Made by a program: the position numbers and the translations under genes | Assembly: GCA_019915015.1 (NCBI GenBank) | Contig: JAHBBC010000013.1 | Span: 558,001-622,000, forward strand | Source of the DNA: Auriscalpium vulgare | Lineage: Eukaryota > Basidiomycota > Agaricomycetes > Russulales > Auriscalpiaceae | Length of the DNA stretch: 64,000 bases | Direction: 5' to 3' | Notes under the pieces: model-generated | Seen by the model: only the letters and a program-made list of their open reading frames with translations | Told to the model about the DNA's origin: nothing | Database searches by the model: none | In this document: piece after piece, positions 54,894 through 64,000 of the stretch | Position numbering within the stretch: the stretch's first letter is position 1 | Layout of the letters: each line of letters begins with the position of its first letter

Positions 54894-56483
54894 CTAAGCC
54901 TCGCTCCAACTCGTCTGGAACCACAGATGATCCTCGTCCAAGATCTCTGTCCAACTGGCTCTCATCCAGGGAGGACTATTTTCTCTCTGGCTTGTCATCT
55001 CGCTCTCGGGCTCATCATCCGGAGGTGTCGATGCGCGCGGCAGAGATGAAGGCGTCGATGCAGCGGTTGACATAGAGCCCGTGCGTGAGATGGAACGAGC
55101 GGGCGTAGCGGCGGCGACAACCAGAGGAGGATTCTGAAGGCGCGATATATTTTCACGGAGATCTTGAAGCTGCAGCTGAAGGTCATCGTCAAGTGCTTCC
55201 GACTTGCGGCGATACTCATCGTTCGTCCACAAGCCAATCTGCAGCTCACGAAAGAGGCGGTCGTGGCGATCGCGAGCGTCTTGGCGAAGACTATTCATGT
55301 CATCGCGCAGCCTGTCGACAGCTTTGCGGATGTTCTCTTCCTTTGACACCGCAAAGCTACGCCTGCCACATGAATTAGTCCACGTGCATTACCAACAACT
55401 AGTATTACTTACTCGATGGACTCCTTCAGTATGTCTTGAATGCCGGTGCGTGACGTGGGCTTGAAGCGACCCTTCAAGCTCTCCAGCTTCTCTTCCGACA
55501 GGTGTGCGGGAGTCTTCTTCGCACTTGCTTGCGACGAGGGCGGCACGCGGTTCTCTTTGGGAGTGTGTGGCGTCTGCGGTGGCGATCCCGGGCCGGGTGC
55601 GGTCGCAGAAGAGTCTTGCGCGAGAGGCGCCGGGCCATCGTGAACGCGTAGGACGGGGTCTATGTCCTCTTCGCGCGGTTGCCGCACAGGTGGCGCGTCG
55701 TCGGGAGGCTGATAGTGCACTGTGCGGTGACCGTCCGGACCAACCCCAGTCGTGATGATGATCGGGTTTTCATTTGGGCGGGTGGCAAGGATCGCGTGAA
55801 TTCGGGGGAAGACAGCGAACTCGGCCTCGATCTCCTCTGCACAGGATGTGTTAGCCTCCAGCGTGCTCATCGGAGATCACAAAATGAACTTACGCCAGAT
55901 ATTCTTGTGGCGTGCATCGGTATCCTCGGATGGGCCATCTGGCCCTATGTAGCAGACCAAATACTCATCTGGACCATCGTCGGCATCACCTGTGTCGACG
56001 ATGGCCTCATTCCCAGTGAGGACACCTCCACCCGTGCACTTAATGCGCCGAACCTTGGAGTGATAGGTGATGCGTAGCCTACACAAGCCTGTGAGCACGT
56101 ATGAGGCATCCAATAAGGGTATGGACATACTGATTTATTTTCCCGAGCACCTTTGCTCCCAGACTGACGAAATCCGAGTCCGGAGCATCCTTCCAGAGGA
56201 TGCGAGCAAGCCGCTGACCCGCTGCGACCTTACTTTCTCCGCTTTTCTTCTGGAAAGATGTCAGTAACAAAGCCAGATGATGCGTGGGCCACCTGCATAC
56301 CTCACCACGCTTGTTACCAAACATAACCTTGCGATTTTGCGGCTGTTCGAGCTCCGTGATGAGCTGCAGGAGCAGCTCATTTGGCTTCTTATTTGTGCCC
56401 CAGCTGATGTTCTCCTCACGGGATTTCTTGCCCGGAGCTGTCTCAGGCTGGTCGGAGTCCGAGCGGCCGCGTTTCCGGGGCAT
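54894..56483 (-). CDS. Harbinger second protein, DNA-binding or accessory
   Basis: Start MPRKRGRSDSDQPETAPGKK. Exon 1 has NKKPNELLLQLITELEQPQN, then KKSGESKVAAGQRLARILWK. Later exons give KVRRIKCTGGGVLTGNEAIV, EIEAEFAVFPRIHAILATRP, a Pro-rich spacer, ESLKGRFKPTSRTGIQDILK, and a coiled-coil region ENIRKAVDRLRDDMNSLRQD with DDDLQLQLQDLRENISRLQN. It ends LWFQTSWSEA. In PIF/Harbinger elements the second gene is usually a Myb/SANT-like partner that brings the transposase to DNA; no clear Myb repeat is visible, so the role rests on position. Five or so introns. Confidence 0.75.
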
Positions 56484-56615
56484 TAAGAGAGTAGGAGAGT
56501 GTAGATTAAGGAGGTATCGCGAGGGAATGAGTGTGTGAGACACGAAGACGCCGCACAACGCGAGCGTCACCTAAAGTCACACGATTGTCACACATCGGGT
56601 CACTTATGCCGCGGG

Positions 56616-56682
56616 CCGAATCGAAAACGAAAGGCGTTTGAAAACGAAACGGAAACGAAAACGGTCTACTCTGAGCTCCCCT
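56616..56682 (-). repeat. Right terminal inverted repeat of the Harbinger element
   Basis: 67 bases, reverse complement of the left end; followed by ATT. Confidence 0.93.
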
Positions 56683-56901
56683 ATTTCTAAGTCAGACAAT
56701 GGCGAAGCAGCATGGCAGCATGTGCAACCTGGCCGCATTGCTGCCTTATCCGAGGTTCTCAAGAACTCTCGCCCAGAGTTTGTACAGCCGTTCTCACGAA
56801 CGAACGCATCGATGAACAATAGCGGACAACAAATACAAGGGCGAGAGTCGCGATAAAAGGTGCAGCACATCGTGGGGTGACACGAGCAAAACGTACCGAC
56901 A

Positions 56902-57996
56902 TGAACTTCGTCCTGCCAGGACGCATTGCCTACTACCCGGCGCGCCGCACAAAATCCCTTACCCTCTCAGCATTCGCCTACAGCCGCACCTATAATCTCC
57001 AAAACCTAGAGTCCTACTGGTACGGACCTGTCTCCGAGACTCTGACCTCTCTGGTCCACGACCTTCGCCACGCCGCTGTCATAGCGCAGCCGTCTGGTAC
57101 CATGACTCCCACACACGCCCCCGGGCCGGTCGAGCGGACGCCGAAAACTCTACGCAGTCGCAGGACCCGGAGAAGGAGATGAAAACGCTGGCAATGAATT
57201 CTTCGCGTTCACCATCAGTTTCGTGGCCCCGACTGTAACTCCAGACTTTGTGACAACTACCTCCGGTCTCGTCACCGAGACCCCGCCAATCTACCAGTGG
57301 ACCCCGCTTTACGCCAATTTAAGGATATCAAGATGGTCCGCGCCGCAGCACCTGCGGTCATTGAAGTCAAGCGCCACTGTAAACGAGCCCCGCTGGTGAC
57401 AGGTATATTTTGTGCTATTTATCTGCTGTCCTCTGGATATTAATTTTTTGGCTAGGGACCGCCATACCGGGCGAAGAAGATCCGCGACTCATCCGCAAGC
57501 ACGTTTGGAACGTCGAGCATCAGTGCGTGAAGGATGCACCTTATGTCTTTCAGATGTATCTGGAACAAAGGAAGATCATCCTGTGCGCATTCAGTGGACC
57601 GTACTGGTCCCATCGCGTGATCTGGAACACCGGAGAGGCCCCCAACTTGACGGACCTTCCCGACGAGGACTCAGACTCGGACGGCGAGGGTGATGAAGAA
57701 GCAAAGACGCTGAGGAGAAGGATGAAGAGTCAGAGGAAGAACTTGACGATGAAGCTGACGACGACGAAGAGGACCTAGGTGATGAAGCTGACGAGGAGGG
57801 GAACGTAAATCTTGACGACTACAGCATTGCGCCAGCCGCTCAACAACTCGAGGAAGAACAGAACCTGATCCTCGATGACGTGAACTGGAGCGATTTCTAT
57901 CAGCTGGAGTCCCCTCAATCCAACTGCATCTTGCATGCGATCCATGAGTCCCTTGGAGAACTACCAGGCTTGCAAGAAGACGCTAGGTGGTGCTAG
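56902..57996 (+). pseudogene. Degraded PD-(D/E)XK nuclease-like gene
   Basis: The frame begins MNFVLPGRIAYYPARRTKSL. The next block reads FAFTISFVAPTVTPDFVTTT, with a PDF motif. In another frame, RQFKDIKMVRAAAPAVIEVK supplies an E-V-K. P-D followed by (D/E)-x-K is the hallmark of PD-(D/E)XK nucleases. A third block, RKHVWNVEHQCVKDAPYVFQ and CAFSGPYWSHRVIW, follows an intron, and an acidic tail in yet another frame ends at about 57996 (SDFYQLESPQSNCILHAIHE). At least two frame changes do not fit introns, so it is called a pseudogene. Substrate and origin are unknown. Confidence 0.5.
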
Positions 57997-58409
57997 CTTT
58001 CGGCGTGAGTGCCTCACTCGCCAATCCAGTTGTCGAAGTCACCCTGACATCGTCTTCAACAGTGGGATGTCAAGTTGCGAGACGTACGATTTTGTGGAAG
58101 CGCAGGCTGATGGTTGAATGAGGGAGGAATATTGTTAATTACGGGGCGTACATGAATGAAATGCGCATGCCCGCCGTTTGTGACCATCTCCATGACCATT
58201 CCTCGCTGCAGCCATCCACGCCTCGTTGCGGAACGCGTTCACCGCCTCGATGTCCGCCGCCCTATCCGTGCGGTGCATATGCGGGCGGTGCAGGCGAGCG
58301 TGACGGCGGTCCGTGTGGGTATGCGGTGGCGCCACGAATGCCAAGCAGTGCATGAAGAAGACTCTGAGCTGGTCGTTTTGACGCGCCGCACGTCGTCGGT
58401 AAGCAATCC

Positions 58410-59683
58410 TCAGGTCCCCCATGTCGGAGAGACGTAACGTTTCTGAAGGCAAATCGTCAGCGAACCCTAAGTTAAACTTGGTCAAAGAACTCACTAAATT
58501 AAATATATCGGGAAGAGCTTTCCAAAACTCTGCACGTATACGCAGGAGCTTCAATGCGGCCCGCCCCAAACACGGCTTGCAAATGCAATCACTTCCTTCC
58601 TCCAGCTCCATGCACCTCTTGCGGTGTAGCAGCCATGCGAGCGGGTCGCACACCTGATGCCCCGCGATAGCGCCTCTGTCAAGAAAATCGAGCAACCCTG
58701 TCCTGCACGTCATTTCTGATAACTCGCATTCATCTGCGCTCCACGACCACAGGTCATCGCCCATCATGTCCAATAGGCGATGGCGGAGATCCGCACGGCC
58801 AAGGATCAAGTCGCACACCTCATCGGCGGTCAGCCCGGCGAGCGCCTTGCGCTTGTAGTCGGCCGGCTGCGACGCGGCTCGCGCGTCGATAAGACACGAC
58901 AGCTGGTAGAAGGCGAGCGGCAGCGCGTCGTATAGCTGGGAAGTGAAAGCGAGCCGTATGGCTTTTGCTATGCAGCGCAGGTATCAGCGCACAGTGCATG
59001 GCGGCAAAATGGTGGAGCTGACCGGGATCGGGATGCACGAAGTCCGAGTTGGCAAGGCCGTCGAAGATGGTGGCGAGGTGTGGGTCGCTGTGCCACCGCT
59101 GCAGCCGGTCCCAGTCCTTCAGACGCGACGGCCATTGCGCTTTGAAAGTGGGCTCAACGATGCTTCGAATCCCTTGCGCGTCGTACTTAACTGCAAGGCG
59201 CAGGATGCCGTAGTATGGAGGGGGAAACGCAGTCCAGCGCTTCTTGAACGGGAGCGAGGCAACGGGCTTGTGACGCGACGTCTCTCTGCCGCAGGATGAG
59301 CACAAAAACGCGGAAAGAAAATTAAAACATGCGTACTGAGGTAGGTAGAGCGCCTTCAAGAAATCGCGCACATCTTGCGCGCTGTCGAGCAGATCCATGA
59401 CAGGCAGATCTTGGTAGCGGTCCGAGCCCGCGTCGAATGCCGCCTGCGGTCCATCAAACAGAGACGCGAATACGGCGCTGTGCAGTGCGAGCGTGAACAT
59501 GTGCACCTTGTACAGGATGCGCGTCGGAGGCGTGCCTTCGGGAGGACCGCGGATGACGATGTTCCCGTCGGCGAGCCAGAGGTCGCGACTTTCGACGACA
59601 GCGACGGCGGGCTCGGCGGACTCTTCGGTGCGTTGTCGCTTCTGCGGCGGAGCCAATTCCGTGTCACTGTCTGATGTCGACAT
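58410..59683 (-). CDS. BTB/POZ-type family protein, complete
   Basis: Start MSTSDSDTELAPPQKRQRTE. BTB domain: SRDLWLADGNIVIRGPPEGT, RILYKVHMFTLALHSAVFAS, LFDGPQAAFDAGSDRYQDLP, QDVRDFLKALYLPQ. Later exons: KKRWTAFPPPYYGILRLAVK, YDAQGIRSIVEPTFKAQWPS, WDRLQRWHSD, ALPLAFYQLSCLIDARAASQ, LTADEVCDLILGRADLRHRL, a Cys pair in DCICKPCLG and EFWKALPDIFNL. The last exon is KRYVSPTWGT with a stop at 58410. Its layout is closest to the split gene at 12520-16286. No frame break seen. Confidence 0.82.
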
Positions 59684-59741
59684 GATGAACGCAGCTAGAT
59701 AGTAGAAAGTAGTCGCGAGTCGACTCGACCGGTCGACCTGG

Positions 59742-59760
59742 AGGCTGGTTCCCACGCGTC
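59742..59760 (-). promoter_or_regulatory. Repeated promoter element containing ACGCGT
   Basis: AGGCTGGTTCCCACGCGTC here lies 59 bases upstream of the BTB-type start at 59683. The same 19 bases lie at 49480-49498, 51 bases upstream of small-gene copy 2 and 83 bases from the BTB-type gene on the other side. Flanking bases are also similar. Confidence 0.5.
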
Positions 59761-60102
59761 TTCACTGACCACGACCACGACCACGACGTTACCATACCCA
59801 CCATGTGCACTACATGCAAGCCCAACTGGCTCAAGACGTTGGATGCTGGTGCCAGGCGACCAATTTTACGTTGGTCTCACTAGACGACTGTCCCCGCTCA
59901 CCTCCCTCAGGATGCCGTGTGTTACTACACAGTAGCAGGCTTCCAGCAATTGACAGCAAGGGCTGGCTCGCATTGCAGGCATAGGAGGGTAGGCGCGCGC
60001 CTCGCCAGAGATGCTGTGGCAGCATGATCGCCACGATAGGCATGTAGACGTGCGCCTACCGTCCTTCGAACGAACGCTCGACGAGCTCTGACTAGTGCTG
60101 TT

Positions 60103-61690
60103 ATCTCCGAGGGACTTCAGTAGCGTGCCAGACCAGTCGGGGCTGGTATGTGCAGCCCGACCGGTCCTGGCGGGATCCCGCCCGTACCGCGCGGACTCAG
60201 CGCGCCCAGCGATGCTGGAGCAGCTGGAGCCCGTGCGCAGCGAGGGAGACCGCCAGGACCGGGCGGATGCCGCCCGGTCTGTGCGCCGCTCGGGAGCCCC
60301 GCAACCATCGCCGCCCGCCGCCGTCGGTGCGCCTGGTCTGTGCGGGCCCGCCTCGTCCACGCGCGTGCCCCTTGCCGCCCTCACCGCGCGCCCCTCGCCG
60401 CCTGCACTGCGCGCCCCTTGTCGCCCTCGCTGCGCGCCCCTTGTCGCCCTCGCTGCGCGCCCCTGCTCGTCGCCCGCACCGCGCACCCCTCGTCGCCCGC
60501 ACCACCCGCCCCCGCTCGTCGCCCGCACCGCGCGCCCCTGCTCGTCTGAGTCGCCCTCGCTGCGCGCCTCGCGCTGCGAACGTTGTCGCCCTTGCCGCAC
60601 GCCCCTCGTCGCCGTCGTCGTGCGCCCCTGCTCCTCGCCTGCGTCGCGTCGCCTGCTGCATGCGCAGCGTCCTGGCTGCACGTCCATGTGCGCTGCCCTC
60701 GCTGCGTGTCGTCCTTGCTGCGTGTTGGCCTGGCTGCGCGTCGTTCTTGTCGCGCGCCCCTGCACGCCGTCCTCCCTGCGCAGCCAGGAGGCACCTGGTG
60801 TGGCGCCATACAAGGCTGCACAGGCACGTCTCAACATATAGTGGGGGGCTGGGTGGCCGGGCGTGCTGGCGTGCGGGCGTGCGGGCGCGGAAACAAGGCA
60901 GGAGTGCCTGCATTGGCAAGTGAAGCCCAATTCCCACGATGTGCTGTCAACAAAACCACGTGACCGAGGGGCCGCGTGGCAGGTTCAACGCGGCGCAAGG
61001 CCACTTTCTCCCCACTACCACCTGCCCCCAACCACCACACCGTCCCAACACCCCCGCACTCTCACCATCATCTCGAAACCGACCGCCAGGTGCGTACGAC
61101 GAGGCGGCAACGAGGGGCGGCGCGCTGCGAGGTCCAGGCGACGGCCCCGGCGTGCAGCGAGGGCGAGGATGTGCGCAATAAATCATGAGGTCGACAATTG
61201 CGCGCAGCGAGGGCCACGCATAGGCGTGCGGGAAACGAAGGGCGCGCGACGAGGACCGCGACAAGCGAACAGAGGCGACGAAGGCGCGCAGGGAAGGCGA
61301 CGAGCAGGGGCGCGCGGTGCGGGCGACGAGGGGTGCGCGGTGCGGGCGACGAGCAGGGGCGCGCGGTGCAGGCGACAAGGGGCGCTCAGTGCAGGCGGCG
61401 AGGGGCGCGCGGTGAGGGCGGCAAGGGGCACGCGCGTGGACGAGGCGGGCCCGCACAGACCAGGCGCACCGATGGCGGCGGGCGGCGATGGTTGCGGGGC
61501 TCCCGAGCGGCGCACAGACCGGGCGGCATCCGCCCGGTCCTGGCGGTCTCCCTCGCTGCGCACGGGCTCCAGCTGCTCCAGCATCGCTGGGCGCGCTGAG
61601 TCCGCGCGGTACGGGCGGGATCCGCGCCATGACCGGGCGGGCTGCACATACGAGCCCCGCCCGGTCCGGGACGCAACTGAAGTAGTACTA
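60103..61690. repeat. GC-rich inverted repeat (palindrome) with minisatellite core
   Basis: The left arm, about 60103-60550, reads in reverse at about 61285-61690, including the outer part around ACTTCAG and the inner minisatellite with units like CGCCCTCGCTGCGCGCC. The spacer of roughly 735 bases contains an unrelated stretch. Arms match well but not perfectly; unit number differs. The repeat unit length is near a multiple of three, so several frames stay open on both strands and give false long proteins rich in Ala, Arg and Gly. I see no terminal duplication and no transposase. Confidence 0.8.
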
Positions 61691-61738
61691 TCTCCTCCAT
61701 CCTACATCTTCAACTTCAACGTCGACCTCCTGCCATAC

Positions 61739-62973
61739 ATGTCCGCAGAAGCCAGCCCTGCGCCTACCGCCGTCGAGCCCGACGGTCCCGCAATCACAGA
61801 CGTCGAGAGCCCCGATCTCTGGTTCAATGACGGCAGCATCGTCATCCGCAGCATCGCCGACACCAGCACGACGCCGCCGACGCGTGCGCTGTACAAGCTG
61901 CACAAATCCTTGCTCGCCAAGCACTGCTCTGTGTTTGCGGCGCTCTTCGATGGGCCGCAGGACGCGTTCGCTGTGGGCTCTGAACAGCACGACGGGCTCC
62001 CGATCATGGAGCTGCCTGACAATCCGGAGGAACTCAGGAGCTTCTTGAGGGCGCTATACATCCCCGGGTGCGTGGTTCGTTGTTGCGTGGATGTCCCGAC
62101 TTCACTGAACGTCCGCGTTCAGAGAGATACATACCCACCGCCGTCTGGAGTCGTCTCGGGACCCCTGGGAGGCGGCCTGGGAGGTCTTCCCCGCTTCGTA
62201 CTATGGCATCCTGCGCCTGGCGCTCAAATACGATGCCGGTGATATTATGGACCTCATCCTGTTGTTGTTGAAGGACCAGTGGCCACCGAAGCTAGCCGCA
62301 TGGGACCGGCTGTACATGGATACTGAATTCGGAAACTATAAATTCGGAAACTACGCGGACCCAGGTGAGCCTATCTATCTCCTGCGAGTGCCGAGTGCAC
62401 GCTGCTAACATTCAGACAGTCCTAGCGATCCAACTAGGTGTAGAATGCAACATCCCGGACATTCTACCGCAGGCATACTATAGTCTGGCCTGCCGTCTGG
62501 CGGTGACCCGCAACCCCACAAAGAGGGCCGCTCTGCTTGCGCGTGTCACAACGCACGACCTGCGGACGGTCTATCTCGGTCAGCTATCGATTGGAGATGG
62601 CCTCCACGTACTGGTCGATCTGAGCCAGAGCATACCTGCTTGCGGGAAAAGGGGACCCTCCCGGTGTGGCGAAACAATCAGAGAGATGCTTGAATCGTAC
62701 GCCGTTAGATGTGGCCTTAGTGATGATCCCTTGCGATTTTGGGGTCTCGCTATCGTTAGTATCGACCATTTGCCCAATACTGCATGCCCGGCCTGTCGAG
62801 CCAGCGCCAAAAAAGCTCTGCTCGCCAAGAGGGAGGCATTCTGGCGATCACTGCCCGAGTATTTTGCCCTGGTGCGTCATTCTCCTCCCTCGCGATGGCC
62901 TTGCGTGTTCATGCATAACGTGCGTCAGGAGTCGCGCGTATCTCCCACATGGGGCGAAGCGGAGGAAACGTGA
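61739..62973 (+). CDS. BTB/POZ-type family protein, complete
   Basis: Start MSAEASPAPTAVEPDGPAIT, the first ATG outside the palindrome. BTB domain: SPDLWFNDGSIVIRSIADTS, RALYKLHKSLLAKHCSVFAA, LFDGPQDAFAVGSEQHDGLP, NPEELRSFLRALYIPG. Later exons: SYYGILRLALKYDAGDIMDL, LLKDQWPPKLAAWDRLY, LAIQLGVECNIPDILPQAYY, LRTVYLGQLSIGDGLHVL, a Cys pair in TACPACRASAKK, FWRSLPEYFAL. The last exon is ESRVSPTWGEAEET, the family tail, with a stop at 62971-62973. The frame is open far upstream into the palindrome, but that part is repeat sequence. Closest to the gene at 49581-50794. Confidence 0.82.
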
Positions 62974-64000
62974 TGGGATAGCGAAGCGAAATGGGACGAA
63001 TTCACGACGATTGGTGTAACCACGCGAGCTGTCACAGTGTTTCCAAGTACATCCTCCCCTCTCTGCGCTGAATTTCTTTCTCTATTGTACCGCTCTCACC
63101 GACGAACTTGTACCATCGCAGACTCGGGGCACTGCACTTCGAGTTCTCTGCGCGACGCGCCACCGCGCTGCATTCTCCACTGTCACATCGCCTGCCGCCT
63201 GTCCTTTCCAGACCCAACAACCCTGTCTACTTTCTGCTGCTCTGGACCCTCTCGTGGTGCCGCCCGTGGAGCGGGCCGCAGAACGCAACGACCCCGGACG
63301 TCCGTCGCTGTCACCCGGGCGCTCTCCACCCGGCACGACTCGGCCCAACGTGCAGCTGCACGGCCAGAGTCAAGTGGGGATGGAAATGAATGTGCCATCC
63401 TGCGCTGGTCTGCGTCCCACTTCAAGGGCCTTGTAGAATGTGCGGACGGGCTTCTGCATCCCGCCCGGACGGGCTGTCTCGACGGCCTTTCCGACGCGCT
63501 GCCACCCTTGGTGCCGGTGATGTCTGATGTCAGCAGCGCGCGCTCTGCTCACGTTTGTGGCATGTCATAGCACGCCCGGGCCGTCGTTCTGCTACACCGA
63601 TCATTGCAGGCGCAGAATGAAGGACGTCGACAACGGCGTGTTCACGTCTCTCCAAATACACACACACCTCAAGTCGAAAGATGTGTCTGTCGCTGCGCCG
63701 CGCGTGCCAGTCCACATTCTCGATATACGTATACATCTGCGCCAGCGACAGAACTGCGCGGACAGGCTGCAGCTGTGCTTTCTCGTGCCGGCTGGTCTCA
63801 GTCTCGGCGCGCGCGGTTTCGGTGCCATTCAGAGCCTCGGGCACAATTCGCGCCGACGCGACTCTCCTTCGCGGCGCGCACAAGTGCAAGCGTCTGAAAT
63901 ACCACTCACATCTCGCAGACAATATAGGCGTGCGGACAGCAGGCTTCCTGGGCCAGCTGATCCTGGTTATCGTTCTCTTGCGCAGGCTGTCATCGAGCTC
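62974..64000. other. Unresolved end of window
   Basis: GC-rich, with overlapping open frames on both strands. On the plus strand, frames at 63254-63436 and a stretch around KDVDNGVFTSLQIHTHLKSK (about 63617) could be exons of a gene running out of the window. On the minus strand a frame around 63530-63922 is also coherent (AQMYTYIENVDWHARRSDRH). I cannot decide which is coding. Confidence 0.35.

Larger units (their letters stand above)
53298..56682. mobile_element. PIF/Harbinger DNA transposon with two convergent genes
   Basis: 3,385 bases. The ends are inverted repeats of 67 bases (53298-53364 and 56616-56682) that match at every position I compared. The outermost bases are AGGGGAGCTCAGAGTAGACC. 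The trinucleotide ATT flanks both ends (53295-53297, 56683-56685), as expected for a 3-bp target duplication. Inside are a DDE transposase gene on the plus strand and a second gene on the minus strand, the usual two-gene layout of the superfamily. Confidence 0.92.

Noticed and set aside
59866..60937. Open frames of 246-354 codons on both strands in the palindrome
   Set aside because: They are produced by GC-rich repeats with a unit length near a multiple of three; the proteins are low complexity (Gly/Arg/Ala) and occur in several frames at once.
60103..61690. Minisatellite as a CRISPR array
   Set aside because: Eukaryotic context, repeat units directly adjoin without unique spacers, and no cas-like genes.
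1..64000. tRNA or rRNA genes
   Set aside because: No cloverleaf-like stretch or rRNA-like conserved block was noticed by eye; a covariance-model scan would be needed to exclude short tRNAs.

Overview
The window is nuclear DNA of a basidiomycete fungus, most likely an Agaricomycete. The genes carry many short introns (about 45-65 nt, GT..AG). Recognisable housekeeping genes (SIN3, GST, aldose 1-epimerase, sphingoid-base phosphatase) sit among expanded BTB/POZ-like genes, kinase-like paralogues and several transposons. The species cannot be named from the sequence alone.

Layout. 0-12 kb: aldose 1-epimerase (cut by the window start), a zinc-finger transposon remnant, an epoxide hydrolase, a tandem pair of kinase-like genes, an unrecognised gene with an in-frame TGA, and an omega-type GST. 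12.5-23 kb: a BTB-type gene whose N- and C-terminal halves are separated by a GC-rich disordered-protein gene, a complete BTB-type gene, a long-chain-base phosphate phosphatase and a single-pass membrane protein. 23.6-28.2 kb: a Ty1/copia element with identical 198-bp LTRs and a 5-bp target duplication. 28.6-33.9 kb: a DNA transposon with 20-bp inverted ends and an 8-bp target duplication; its single gene fuses a Ulp1/C48-type protease to a BED-hAT transposase. 34-41 kb: SIN3, divergent from a BTB-type gene, then a flavin-reductase-like gene. 41.4-53.2 kb: an accessory island with four copies of a small unrecognised gene whose start codon is split by an intron, two inverted copies of a second unrecognised family, a central gene with no close match, and further BTB-type genes. 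53.3-56.7 kb: a PIF/Harbinger element with identical 67-bp ends and two convergent genes. 57-63 kb: a nuclease-like pseudogene, two BTB-type genes, and a GC-rich palindrome between them. The last kilobase is unresolved.

The most notable items are the Ulp1-hAT fusion element with visible boundaries, the four-copy gene family with an AT^G start codon, and the BTB-type family with a conserved last micro-exon that usually encodes a V-x-P-x-W-G tail. Single-base frame breaks, mostly beside homopolymers, recur inside otherwise young elements. They may be assembly errors or early decay. No tRNA, rRNA or CRISPR array was seen.
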